A DNA stretch of 64,000 nt from IMG/VR virus record IMGVR_UViG_3300010885_020237, positions 1 through 64,000 of that record; one strand, given 5' to 3'. How positions within the stretch are numbered: position 1 is the first letter of the stretch; the number at the start of each line of letters is the position of its first letter. The notes beneath the pieces were generated by a model that was not told the DNA's origin, made no database searches, and saw only the letters and a program-made list of their open reading frames with translations. The position numbers and the translations under genes were made by a program. Shown here piece by piece: positions 1 through 8,591 of the stretch. This stretch comes from a virus.

Positions 1-524
1 AGCCATCTAATATTAGGTAGAGTCCAATTCTTACGATCTCCATCTATAAAATGTAATAGTAGTGGCTGCTTATTATCTTTGATTCTTTTCTCTCCATAAC
101 CGCAGTGTTCACATTCTTCCTTATGTAATTCATGTAAGATTAACATCTTCTTTAGAATTGCAACCCTTGATGGACTAGTCCATTTTCTTTGCGTAAGTAG
201 ATTGTCTATTTGTTTTTGGTATCTATAAGGTAGATTTTCTTTTATGTGTGTTCGTGGTCTTAACGAATGAGGGTTACCAAACTTTCTATATAGTTCGTAC
301 AGATTTTTTCCAGTCTCTAGATCAATATATTTTTCTGCGTATTTTCTAAAGGTACGGATGTTAATGCCACCCATATATCTACAGGCTTCTGCAATACTTG
401 AGGAATTAGCTAACGCTTCTCTAATCTCGTCTTCTGTTAATTGAAGTCCTAAGTGTGGGAATCCCAATGCTTTAGATACTGCATGAGGAAGTTTCTTTTG
501 GTATTTTTTCCTAGGCCCCCTCAT
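1..524 (-). CDS. HNH-type protein with helix-turn-helix, 3' end off window
   Basis: The start codon is at 524 and the frame stays open for 174 codons to the left edge, so the C-terminus is missing. Residues 43-63 resemble a helix-turn-helix. Near residue 138 a CxxC pair is followed by an H-F-I-D-G-D segment and two spaced asparagines, the layout of HNH nucleases in which a zinc knuckle precedes the catalytic histidine. The first catalytic position reads H-F rather than H-H. The start overlaps the stop of the preceding gene by 14 bases, which suggests translational coupling. It could be a homing or packaging-associated nuclease or a DNA-binding protein. The HNH assignment is moderate because the third motif lies outside the window. 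Confidence 0.6.
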   Translation of the reverse strand, partial: MRGPRKKYQKKLPHAVSKALGFPHLGLQLTEDEIREALANSSSIAEACRYMGGINIRTFRKYAEKYIDLETGKNLYELYRKFGNPHSLRPRTHIKENLPYRYQKQIDNLLTQRKWTSPSRVAILKKMLILHELHKEECEHCGYGEKRIKDNKQPLLLHFIDGDRKNWTLPNIRW

Positions 525-924
525 CTATTTTGGGATTGATAGATACAATAACATTCCATAAATCGTATGGATTATTCATCTCTATTTCTTGACCATCAAG
601 AGATTGAATTACATTTATGGTACCATCATCATTGGTTCTATCGTATAAATAAAAGCTAATCATGTCCATACAGTCTTCACCAAAATTCATAAACATTAAC
701 ATATCAATTATCTGAATGTATTTGTCTTCAAATTTAAACAGATCTATTTGTAATTCTTGATAGGCTATATTTGATCTTACAATGGTTTCTTCTAATAGAT
801 TTATAATCGCGAAGAAGCATTCTTTTCTTCTATCAGATTGTGTACGCTTCTTTCTTCTTACTGTAGATTGTGCATTAAGTAAAGAGTCTACTGCAAGTTG
901 TATAGCTTTGTATGGTTCTGCCAT
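511..924 (-). CDS. hypothetical protein
   Basis: I do not recognise this 137-residue protein. It has a basic stretch near residues 24-33 (RRKKR..DRRK), then mostly helical sequence with an acidic Met-rich middle. It lies 4 bases after the gene at 929 and overlaps the following HNH-type gene by 14 bases, so it belongs to the same leftward operon. No signal peptide or membrane segment is visible. Confidence 0.65.
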   Translation of the reverse strand: MAEPYKAIQLAVDSLLNAQSTVRRKKRTQSDRRKECFFAIINLLEETIVRSNIAYQELQIDLFKFEDKYIQIIDMLMFMNFGEDCMDMISFYLYDRTNDDGTINVIQSLDGQEIEMNNPYDLWNVIVSINPKIDEGA

Positions 925-928
925 TGTC

Positions 929-1258
929 TTATTTTTTTGGTATTCTAAGTGACTCTATTAATTTTGTTAAATGACTACACTTTTCGTAATCTTCTTCTCC
1001 ATCATTTATGTACCAATGTAGGCAAGTACTTAGAGCGTCAGCCCAATAGTTCTTGTGAATCTCTATAAAATTATTTGATGAATTGATTTCAAATATAGAC
1101 GCAAATGTTTTCTTATGAATAATTGCGTATTCAATTGCATTAGGTACTTCAGCCTTAAGTAATAATTTTAGAATGTTTGATTCCTGTAATTGGTCTAACG
1201 TAAGTTGTTCAGCGTCTTCGAATATCGCTCTAACTGTTTTTCTTTGCTGTTTCTTCAT
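929..1258 (-). CDS. hypothetical protein
   Basis: This is a 109-residue, probably helical and soluble protein with no motif I can name. The first 15 residues are strongly basic (MKKQQRKTVR) and the rest is acidic with several Trp, Tyr and His residues. The A/T-rich leader and tight packing with both neighbours support a real gene in the same operon. An overlapping plus-strand frame in this stretch looks like a shadow. Confidence 0.6.
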   Translation of the reverse strand: MKKQQRKTVRAIFEDAEQLTLDQLQESNILKLLLKAEVPNAIEYAIIHKKTFASIFEINSSNNFIEIHKNYWADALSTCLHWYINDGEEDYEKCSHLTKLIESLRIPKK

Positions 1259-1276
1259 AACTAGGTTTAGATTATG

Positions 1277-1606
1277 TTATTCTCCTTTTAGGGTCTTCAT
1301 TAACCAACCTGAAATGGCGCTTAATGGTATGATAAAAGATACTACATTTAAATAGGCATTTCTTTCATTGAAGTCAACAGGAATTCTAGCTTCGCCGAAT
1401 CTTTTTTGTAAAGCTACAGAGATTTTATTTGCGTACTCTTGTTTCTTTCTTGGATCTTGTATCTTATCTTTTGGCAATACAAATTGCATGTTTACTCCTT
1501 TCTTTGTGGGAGCATCTGATAGATCGAACTGAAGTGGTAAAGTAACTTTCTCTCCATCTATAGAAAGATTAACTGAGTATCTTGGTGTTGCTAATATATT
1601 TGCCAT
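1277..1606 (-). CDS. hypothetical protein
   Basis: This 109-residue protein has a beta-rich N-terminal half, a basic middle (PKDKIQDPRKKQ) and a hydrophobic C-terminal segment around residues 90-105 that could be a short membrane or packing helix. No family is recognised. The ATG follows an ATATTTATT box by three bases. It is the first gene downstream of the glycosyltransferase island and may not be functionally linked to it. Confidence 0.6.
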   Translation of the reverse strand: MANILATPRYSVNLSIDGEKVTLPLQFDLSDAPTKKGVNMQFVLPKDKIQDPRKKQEYANKISVALQKRFGEARIPVDFNERNAYLNVVSFIIPLSAISGWLMKTLKGE

Positions 1607-1622
1607 GGTAATAAATATCTAT

Positions 1623-2786
1623 TTATGTGGTTGAAAACAATGGTTTAATTGATATATTTACTGGCTTAACTGTTCTTATTTCCAGCCTCATATTCCCCAA
1701 TTCAAATTGTCCTTCTTCTCCTGATTCAAATATAATCTCCTGAAGCTGTCCGATCATATTGGCATCTCTCTCGCTAAACGTTTTAGTGTTTATATAGATT
1801 AGAATATCATTGTCTGGTTGAGCTCCAGATTTAACTCTGTCCGATAAATTGAGTAATGTGTTTGATGATTCTCTAGCTATGTATTCATTCACTAAATTTT
1901 TTTCTTCTACGTATAAAGTGGTGCACCAAGGTTCGAACATATCAAGCATTAATGTGTTTACTATTACGCCTTCAATTATAATACCTATATTATATTTTTG
2001 TGGTATAATTGGATATTGATACTCATCATTTTTAATCCAACTACCCCATTTTCTAAGATAATTTCTTGCCGCTTTGCTACTGGCTTTTTTAAAGTAATCG
2101 TCGTCCTTTCCAATCTCTTGATTCCACCTGTGACCTCTACAAGTTAAGTGATAGACGAGTGCATCTCTTGATTGAATTAACTCATATCCTGCCATGATCC
2201 ATCTTTGAAATATGTCCGAATCTTCGTAAGGGAATGGAGCAAAGATCTTATCATGGCCTCCAACTTTTACGAAGTCTTCTTTATATAGAATCCAAGGAGC
2301 AAACATGCCTTTTGTTGTCTTGTCTTTTTCATGTAGTTGAATCGTATCAACATATTCTTCGAACATCTCAACATTTAAAGAGTCGAAGTCCATACCAAAA
2401 TCTTTAACTATTTTCTCTTTACCTTCTGGGTGTAAGGGAGGTTCTACCCTTGTTCCGCATACTACAGTGCCAGGTTTCAGATGCTTGATCATGTTCTCAA
2501 TATAGTTTGGACCTATAATCATGTCTGCGTGCAAAATTCCTACGATTGAAGTTTCTGCTAATTGAATGCCTTTATCGTATAGTATTGTATGACCAATTCT
2601 TTGTGAAGATCTATATAGAGCAACGATATTATTGTCTTCTATAGAAGATAACCATTCTGTAGTACCGTCTGTAGACCCATCATCTAAAAAAATTATTTTA
2701 GCGCTTGAAGCGTTTCTCTTTATGCTATAGTAACAATTCTTTAAGTGCCTTAAATTATTGCTGGATGGTATTATTAGTGTGATCAT
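1623..2786 (-). CDS. family 2 glycosyltransferase with C-terminal extension
   Basis: This is a GT-A fold glycosyltransferase that transfers a sugar from a nucleotide-activated donor. The N-terminus starts with a strand (MITLIIPSSNN), followed by the DDGSTDGT nucleotide-binding motif near residue 35 and an H-A-D-M segment near residue 86 acting as the metal-binding DxD equivalent. A PFPYEDSD segment near residue 183 looks like the acceptor and catalytic region. About 130 residues after the GT domain are unassigned. It is the last gene of the glycan island. The acceptor cannot be read from sequence; virion protein, DNA or a host glycan are all possible. Confidence 0.85.
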   Translation of the reverse strand: MITLIIPSSNNLRHLKNCYYSIKRNASSAKIIFLDDGSTDGTTEWLSSIEDNNIVALYRSSQRIGHTILYDKGIQLAETSIVGILHADMIIGPNYIENMIKHLKPGTVVCGTRVEPPLHPEGKEKIVKDFGMDFDSLNVEMFEEYVDTIQLHEKDKTTKGMFAPWILYKEDFVKVGGHDKIFAPFPYEDSDIFQRWIMAGYELIQSRDALVYHLTCRGHRWNQEIGKDDDYFKKASSKAARNYLRKWGSWIKNDEYQYPIIPQKYNIGIIIEGVIVNTLMLDMFEPWCTTLYVEEKNLVNEYIARESSNTLLNLSDRVKSGAQPDNDILIYINTKTFSERDANMIGQLQEIIFESGEEGQFELGNMRLEIRTVKPVNISIKPLFSTT

Positions 2787-2790
2787 GTTA

Positions 2791-3477
2791 TTACTTTAAT
2801 TGAATTGTGAATGCCCAAATAACATTTGGACTTATAATGTTATAATGAGAATAATATTGAGGATCATTTATTTCATTGCCAACTTCTGACCAATTATTAA
2901 AATCTTCAGAAAAAAAGAATTTCTCTTCTATTATTTTATATCCAACTAAATCCAATTGGTTTTTTAATAACCTTTGTCTTCTAAAATCATATCCTCTTAA
3001 AAATGGTTCTCCTGATTCTTCATAATTCATATAAGGACCAGCTGGGAGAGTTATGATCAACTTAGAGTTTTCGTCTTTTAAAATTTTACATGCTTTAGTT
3101 ATTCCAAGTATGTCATGATTCCATCTGCAAGTATCATCTTCTGCGAGACCATTTGCCATTCTATTTCCAGCGAACCAAAATCCAAAGTGTTCGAACACAG
3201 ATATTGCTATCACGTAATCAAATTTATTAGACTCTTCGAAATCTATGAAGTCAGTACATATATGTTTCCAATCTGTATTATGCTTAAGCCATGCGGTTGG
3301 TTCTACTGGTAAGATATCTGTAGTAGTGACGTCATTATATCCTAGTGATTTAATAGTTTCACTTATACCCTCTACTCCTCCCCATCTTTCACCAATTATC
3401 AATATTGTTTTATCTTCTAATTGATTAGAAAAATATGGTACCTCTACTATTTTAGTTCCTTTTAATTCTATATTCAT
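2791..3477 (-). CDS. class I SAM-dependent methyltransferase
   Basis: The protein has a Rossmann-type methyltransferase layout: a strand with an ILIIGERWGG glycine loop (motif I), an acidic residue after the next strand (TTDILP), then FDYVIAISVFEHFGF (motif IV and post-IV) and a late strand LIITLPAGPY. A longer start at 3540 exists but would overlap the preceding gene by 89 bases; the Met at 3477 reduces that to 26 bases and begins just before the first strand, so I chose it. It lies among glycosyltransferases, so sugar O- or N-methylation is the likely role, by inference from context. Confidence 0.8.
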   Translation of the reverse strand: MNIELKGTKIVEVPYFSNQLEDKTILIIGERWGGVEGISETIKSLGYNDVTTTDILPVEPTAWLKHNTDWKHICTDFIDFEESNKFDYVIAISVFEHFGFWFAGNRMANGLAEDDTCRWNHDILGITKACKILKDENSKLIITLPAGPYMNYEESGEPFLRGYDFRRQRLLKNQLDLVGYKIIEEKFFFSEDFNNWSEVGNEINDPQYYSHYNIISPNVIWAFTIQLK

Positions 3478-4195
3478 CTGTGTAATTTTCTCCATGAGAT
3501 CGTAATGACAAGTAATCGTTAATGTATTCAGAGTTTGCAAAATATTGATTCATGTTTGTTTCAGCTATTCTACAAAATTCTGAAACTCCTATGTTTATTT
3601 TATTTTGCTTAAATGTTTGAGAATTTAAATGACATATAGTATTAGTGTCAGATACAACAGTTGTAAGATTTAATTTATTCGATATACAACCAGTATAAAA
3701 ATCTAATCCCCATCCATATATAAGTTCTTCAGGATATTGTTGTATCTCTTGTAGAATATCTCTTCTTAATAAAGGACTTTGAAAATCTATCCATCTAACT
3801 TCTCGTAATCCTTTACCCCAATTCCACATTTGTTTCCAATGACATTGTTCTACTGATGCATTAATTATAGAAGGAGAATATACTGACGCATCTGAATGTC
3901 TGGCTTCTTGTATTGAGGTACTTAAGAATGATGGTCCGTGGAATATTAAATCATTATTTAGAAAATAAAGATATTCATGATCTGTCTTTAAGAAGTATTC
4001 TAAAACTACATTAAATCCGCCACCGAAAAAAATATTCTGTTCAAGTGCGTGAGTAGTTGATTTAGCGAGTGATTCCTTAGATCCGTTATCTACGACCATC
4101 AATTCACATTGATCAAATATACTGTCTCTTTTTAATTGATCTACTAAATTATCTGTTAATTCTGGTAGATTGTGGTTTAGGGTGGCTATTAACAT
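3452..4195 (-). CDS. family 2-like glycosyltransferase
   Basis: A 247-residue GT-A type enzyme. The start MLIATLNHNLPEL is followed by an MVVDNGSKES donor-binding segment near residue 35, a glycine-rich loop (FFGGGFN) and FLNNDLIF near residue 79, the position of the DxD-like metal site. This resembles rhamnosyl/galactofuranosyl-type GT2 proteins. It overlaps the methyltransferase gene downstream and follows the next upstream gene by 7 bases. Donor and acceptor are unknown. Confidence 0.8.
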   Translation of the reverse strand: MLIATLNHNLPELTDNLVDQLKRDSIFDQCELMVVDNGSKESLAKSTTHALEQNIFFGGGFNVVLEYFLKTDHEYLYFLNNDLIFHGPSFLSTSIQEARHSDASVYSPSIINASVEQCHWKQMWNWGKGLREVRWIDFQSPLLRRDILQEIQQYPEELIYGWGLDFYTGCISNKLNLTTVVSDTNTICHLNSQTFKQNKINIGVSEFCRIAETNMNQYFANSEYINDYLSLRSHGENYTDEYRIKRN

Positions 4196-4202
4196 ATTCT
4201 AT

Positions 4203-5018
4203 TTATGGTCTTAGTTGGTCAAATTCATAGTATGATTCAAAATCAATTTTGCGGCTAGTTCCAGTATTATCTCTAATCCAATTTTCAATTAATGGAGCTA
4301 AGTCTAACTTATTCATGCTACATCTATTTGATAGATATGGAATATTTCCAGATCTTGATACTAAAAAAGGAAATACGCCTTCAAAATAATATCTATTTAA
4401 GTTTGTGTTATACCATTTATCTGAAATATAATTAAAAAACGTTTTAATTGGCTTTTTACAAATCACGTACATAGTATGTATGTAAAAAAATGGAGCGTGT
4501 GTATACGGTAAGGTATCAGTGAGTATATTTTCAAATAGAGGAATTTCTACGTCTGTCTCTGAATAAACACGATCTTTATTATATTCTAATCCTAGTAATC
4601 CATAGGATCCATATCCTTGAGTGTGTAATAAGTTTTCTATATTAAGTCTTCTATTGATAAGATTATCTATATACCACTGTCTTAAATAATCGCTATGCGA
4701 ATTAACTGCGCCTTTCGTATGAATGAACCAGTAATATTCATATTCAGCATTTGATTTATTAAGTAGTTTTAAAGCAATTTGATAAGCAGAAGCATCACTA
4801 TATGTATATAATGATTCATCATTTAATCTTTCATAAATTATAGACAGTCCTGAGTTTATCAATATATCTTCTACTTGTGGTATACACGCATAATTAATGC
4901 CTATGTATATATCGCTATCGGAGAAATTATTATTAAATGAACTTAAAAATTGATCTAACACAAATAATCTATCTTCACTCATGATTGAACATGCAAATAA
5001 AACGCAACTTTTTTTCAT
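4203..5018 (-). CDS. putative glycosyltransferase
   Basis: This 271-residue protein contains WFIHTKGA near residues 97-104, an H-T-K-G signature I associate with glycosyltransferases fused to or related to rhamnan-synthesis proteins. The N-terminal strand (CVLFACSI) and alternating strand-helix pattern fit a GT-A fold, but a clear DxD is not obvious. It is packed 3 bases after the methyltransferase at 5022. The enzyme class is inferred mainly from this motif and from the surrounding glycosyltransferases. Confidence 0.6.
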   Translation of the reverse strand: MKKSCVLFACSIMSEDRLFVLDQFLSSFNNNFSDSDIYIGINYACIPQVEDILINSGLSIIYERLNDESLYTYSDASAYQIALKLLNKSNAEYEYYWFIHTKGAVNSHSDYLRQWYIDNLINRRLNIENLLHTQGYGSYGLLGLEYNKDRVYSETDVEIPLFENILTDTLPYTHAPFFYIHTMYVICKKPIKTFFNYISDKWYNTNLNRYYFEGVFPFLVSRSGNIPYLSNRCSMNKLDLAPLIENWIRDNTGTSRKIDFESYYEFDQLRP

Positions 5019-5021
5019 ATA

Positions 5022-5642
5022 CTATTTCTTATATAAAAATGCAATTTCAGAAACATTTGCCATTTCTAAAAATACGCTGCTTACATTGTAAGTCAAGTAA
5101 AGTCTCTCTTCATCAGTAATATATTTACTGTCAAAATTTTTATTCTCTATAAACTCTTTGATAAGATCTGTAGTATTTCTATCTCCAGCGTGACAGTATG
5201 CTGGGTGTCCAGCGGTATGCAAATCTTCTATCACATATAATCCACCTGATTTTAATTTAGGGAATAGAACGCCTAAACTGATTTGTTGTTGATGTTGCAT
5301 GTGTCCACCATCATCTATAATAATATCGAATTCTATATCAGTATCAGATAAAAACTTCATTAAATCTTGTCTACTTGATTGATCGCATAAATACATTTTT
5401 GTATTTACTAGTGATAAATTTTCAGGTAAAACAATATCCATTCCATGAATAACTGTATTATTAACGCTAAAATATTCTCTCCACATTTTTGTGGATTCTC
5501 CTTTATCTAGTCCTATTTCTAAAAAATTCTTGCTGTTTTTTCTATACGCAGCGAAATGTTTTTCATAGTATGGTATATAATTATGATATACTTCGCCCTT
5601 ATCAGTATTATATCCGTTTGAAATCTGTAGTAATGTTTTCAT
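5022..5642 (-). CDS. SAM-dependent O-methyltransferase, macrocin/CmcI-like
   Basis: A 206-residue class I methyltransferase. The order of motifs matches sugar O-methyltransferases of the macrocin type: Y-N-T-D-K-G near residue 10, H-N-Y-I-P-Y-Y-E, FLEIGLDKGES (motif I), MDIVLPE, IIIDDGGHMQHQQQ near residues 109-122 with metal-binding Asp and His candidates, and GLYVIEDLH. In that family the metal-dependent active site methylates a deoxysugar hydroxyl. Here it would cap a phage-encoded glycan. It overlaps the next upstream gene by four bases. Confidence 0.85.
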   Translation of the reverse strand: MKTLLQISNGYNTDKGEVYHNYIPYYEKHFAAYRKNSKNFLEIGLDKGESTKMWREYFSVNNTVIHGMDIVLPENLSLVNTKMYLCDQSSRQDLMKFLSDTDIEFDIIIDDGGHMQHQQQISLGVLFPKLKSGGLYVIEDLHTAGHPAYCHAGDRNTTDLIKEFIENKNFDSKYITDEERLYLTYNVSSVFLEMANVSEIAFLYKK

Positions 5643-6475
5643 TTTTTTAATTTTAAATTATATATTGATTGTAATCCAATGCCTAAATAAAGTTTTTTCA
5701 TCTTGTCTATATCGTAATTTTGCCGCTGATCTAACTCGTATTGGTGTGGGTAATGATAATTTTTAAATAGAGGACCTCTTGGAAATAAATCTATACATTT
5801 AGATGCTAATAACCATTCTCCATACCAAGTAAATTCTGATGGGCAATGATCTATAAGATCTTTGAATTTCAAATTATTCGGTTTTAAATAATGCTCTTCT
5901 AATGAAGACCAAACTTTGGTCGACCATATTGTGGGACCAGGACCAAAATCGTATACTATTCCGTCTCTATCGAATACTTTCATTATTTTTTGTCTATCTT
6001 CCACAAAACTTATGTAAGGATCAAAACTTAATGGATTTTTATCCATAAATTCAAATAGTGATTTATATTCATGACAAATCGTGTAAGGCGTATTTTCATC
6101 GAACATGAAATCCCTCTTATAAAAAGGTTTAATAAATAAACAGTCAGAGTCAATGCACAAATAATTTTCACATAAGTTAAGTCTCCAAAATTCTGACTTT
6201 ACTATTTGCTGTCCTATCCATCCTTGATCAGCATTTACTATATCTTCATCAATTAATAAAGTGTAATCTCCTATAAGTTCTTTTTTAAATACATCAAAAT
6301 CTACTTTAGGTACTGATACATAAAACGGTATCGATTCTACATTAAACTCTTTTATACTGGCTAATAATATCTTTACATGATCTAAATCATTGATGTAAGA
6401 TTTGCAATAGAGAACTAATTTTTCCAAGAAATAGATTTTATTTATGATATGATGTATTAATTTTAAACTGCTCAA
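5639..6475 (-). CDS. DUF6492-like polysaccharide-biosynthesis protein
   Basis: The protein contains LVLYCKSYINDLDHVKILL, then SIPFYVSVP, a D-E-D segment, an IDSD motif near residue 118 that could bind a metal, and WSTKVWSSLEE. This pattern matches the DUF6492 family seen in capsule clusters, which are probably glycosyltransferases. The ATG at 6475 overlaps the upstream gene by 38 bases and adds 16 residues not needed by the domain. A TTG at 6427, eleven bases after the upstream stop and preceded by an A/T-rich leader, may be the real start. Confidence 0.7.
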   Translation of the reverse strand: MSSLKLIHHIINKIYFLEKLVLYCKSYINDLDHVKILLASIKEFNVESIPFYVSVPKVDFDVFKKELIGDYTLLIDEDIVNADQGWIGQQIVKSEFWRLNLCENYLCIDSDCLFIKPFYKRDFMFDENTPYTICHEYKSLFEFMDKNPLSFDPYISFVEDRQKIMKVFDRDGIVYDFGPGPTIWSTKVWSSLEEHYLKPNNLKFKDLIDHCPSEFTWYGEWLLASKCIDLFPRGPLFKNYHYPHQYELDQRQNYDIDKMKKLYLGIGLQSIYNLKLKK

Positions 6476-7073
6476 CCTTCTTTAAACCCTTTTTAGAGCA
6501 TTGGAAGTGTGTATGATATCCATCTATAGTATCTTCAGTAAAATATGTTTTAGATATCTGAGATTTAAATTCTAGTAGCATATTTTTTTTAGTCTCATAC
6601 ACTTCAGATATATCCATGAATAGATTAGCATTCCAATTTTCTAAAGCGCTAGGAGACTTATATTCAATAAGAGAATACGGTTTAATACGAGCCAATGCGT
6701 TACCAAAAGAAGACACTAATACATGTTCAAAATGACTATCTATAGAAGAAGGTAATAGTATAGCATCTATATCTAATTTAGCTAAGCATTCTATTTCTAT
6801 ATATTGAATCCATTCGTCTGTTTGTTTATCTTTAATAAATTCAACATTTGATTTTATTAAATTATAGTTATCTATATTTGCCACTTTCCATGAATTAATC
6901 ATTTCATTGTATCTTAAATAACTAGTAGTACTATCGCAATCTCCACCATTAGACAAACATAAGATGTGAAATACAGTGTCTTTATTTTTAACTATAGTTC
7001 CACTCATGCTATACTCTACATCATCAGGATGAGGACTTAAACATAATACGTGATTAAAATTCATGAACTTCAT
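6438..7073 (-). CDS. LmbE/PIG-L family N-deacetylase
   Basis: The N-terminus carries the PHPDDVE zinc motif at residues 14-20, and a second zinc histidine is likely in SHFEHV near residue 115. At 211 residues it is close to the usual family length. Family members remove the N-acetyl group from GlcNAc-type sugars in glycolipids, mycothiol precursors or nucleotide sugars. It is separated by only two bases from the acyltransferase gene at 7076. In this context it would free an amino group on a sugar. The deacetylase family call is strong and the substrate is inferred. Confidence 0.85.
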   Translation of the reverse strand: MKFMNFNHVLCLSPHPDDVEYSMSGTIVKNKDTVFHILCLSNGGDCDSTTSYLRYNEMINSWKVANIDNYNLIKSNVEFIKDKQTDEWIQYIEIECLAKLDIDAILLPSSIDSHFEHVLVSSFGNALARIKPYSLIEYKSPSALENWNANLFMDISEVYETKKNMLLEFKSQISKTYFTEDTIDGYHTHFQCSKKGLKKVEQFKINTSYHK

Positions 7074-7075
7074 AT

Positions 7076-7930
7076 CTATTTTCTTTTTAAGTTAAAGCTA
7101 AATCCATGTGGCGCGTGTATTCTTATTCCATATCTTCTTAAAAAATCCCTAAATGCATCAGTTAGAACATCATGATTTCCTGAATACGTTAAATTCTCTA
7201 TATCAAGAATCAATTTATTTATTTTTATTTTCGGATACTCAACTATTTCAATATTAATTTCTGTATCAGTTTTATAATAAGTTAACAATTCAACAAAATC
7301 TAATATTATTTTTTGAAATATTTTAATTTTATCTTCATGTGCAGGTTCTTCAATATGTTTAATTAGTTTAGCTGGAGATCCTACATATACACCAGATTCA
7401 GTCAAAGATTTTACTACCGTAGAATTAGATCCAACGATTACGTTATCAGCTATATTCACTCCTGACATTATAACCGTTTTCCATCCAATTATCACATCAT
7501 TTCCTATATTAACTCCTGCAAAAGTTGATACTCCTCCTTTTAATACAGAATGCCAAAATCCATGAGTAATAATATCCACTTCATGAGAAAGTCCTACATT
7601 ATTGCCTATTTTTACAGGTCTAGATAGATTTATGTATCCCGTATGTACAACGCAACCATTACCAATTTCTAAATTTGCAAATGGAAAATTAGCGCCTCCT
7701 CCTCCAATTTCAAAGAATCCATATCTAGTAGGACCATAATAAAAATCATCTCCTATATGAATGTTCTCACCGACTATTTTTAATCCATCTCCTATTTTCG
7801 CGTTATCGCCTAATTTAAAATCACCTCTAACTTTAATGTTTATGTTTTTTCCTAACTTTGAATTGTTTCCTATATCAATGTTATTTGCTTCTATGCTAAC
7901 ATTATTATTATATTCTTTGTATACTGCCAT
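7076..7930 (-). CDS. left-handed beta-helix acyltransferase
   Basis: Residues about 10-195 contain repeated hexapeptide units such as IGNNSK, LGKNIN, LGDNAK and IGDGLK, forming a left-handed parallel beta-helix typical of O- and N-acyltransferases using acetyl- or acyl-CoA/ACP. A D-I-I-T-H-G-F segment near residue 120 carries a plausible catalytic histidine. The last 90 residues are a separate alpha/beta domain that I cannot name. It overlaps the reductase gene at 7930 by one base and follows directly on from it. Its partners suggest it acylates an amino sugar. Confidence 0.8.
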   Translation of the reverse strand: MAVYKEYNNNVSIEANNIDIGNNSKLGKNINIKVRGDFKLGDNAKIGDGLKIVGENIHIGDDFYYGPTRYGFFEIGGGGANFPFANLEIGNGCVVHTGYINLSRPVKIGNNVGLSHEVDIITHGFWHSVLKGGVSTFAGVNIGNDVIIGWKTVIMSGVNIADNVIVGSNSTVVKSLTESGVYVGSPAKLIKHIEEPAHEDKIKIFQKIILDFVELLTYYKTDTEINIEIVEYPKIKINKLILDIENLTYSGNHDVLTDAFRDFLRRYGIRIHAPHGFSFNLKRK

Positions 7931-8577
7931 TATATTAAACCTCCACTTATATTTAAATTTTGACCTGTTATGTATTCAGTTTCAATTAAGTATTTAATTG
8001 TATTATATAGTTCTTCAATTGTTCCCCAACGTTTAATCGGTATACTTTGCTTAATAGGTTCTTTAAAGTCATCTGATATTTTGTGAGTTAATCCTCCATC
8101 AAAGTATCCAAGTTGTAAACTATTGCATGTAATGTTTTTTGATATGTTCTCTATAGCAACTGTCTTAGTTAAACTATCAACAAACCCTTTACAGCCAGCG
8201 TAAATAGCTGTGCTTACAACTGGATGATCTGCTAGTACTGAGGATGATAAAATTATTCGTCCGAATTTTTTCTCTCTCATCTGTAATAAACAACACGATA
8301 CTATATTAATGGTTCCCATGATATTAATATTTAATTGTTTAGATATCTCATGGATATTAGTATCATTGTATTTGTGGATAAAACAATCGTAATTATATCC
8401 ACTTAAGTTTATTACGATATCAACATCTACACTGTTAAAAAAACTTTTAACATCATTATACTCTATAATGTTTATATCGCGAGATCCTATACTAATAACA
8501 CGATAATCATTACATAAAAAAGATTGTACTTGACTACCGAGTCCACCAGTGCCACCAAATAATGCGATTGTTTTCAT
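7930..8577 (-). CDS. short-chain dehydrogenase/reductase, FabG-like
   Basis: A 215-residue SDR. GGTGGLG near residue 8 is the NAD(P) glycine motif, NLSG occurs in the middle, a serine cluster (ILSSSV) precedes the YxxxK pair in YAGCKG, and the C-terminal end has TGQNLNISGG. These features place it nearer FabG than the nucleotide-sugar epimerases. FabG enzymes reduce 3-oxoacyl-ACP to 3-hydroxyacyl-ACP. The gene lies between a ketoacyl synthase III gene (8592) and an acyltransferase gene (7076), which supports a role in making a 3-hydroxyacyl group. Confidence 0.8.
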   Translation of the reverse strand: MKTIALFGGTGGLGSQVQSFLCNDYRVISIGSRDINIIEYNDVKSFFNSVDVDIVINLSGYNYDCFIHKYNDTNIHEISKQLNINIMGTINIVSCCLLQMREKKFGRIILSSSVLADHPVVSTAIYAGCKGFVDSLTKTVAIENISKNITCNSLQLGYFDGGLTHKISDDFKEPIKQSIPIKRWGTIEELYNTIKYLIETEYITGQNLNISGGLI

Positions 8578-8591
8578 ATAGTGCTCTTATT

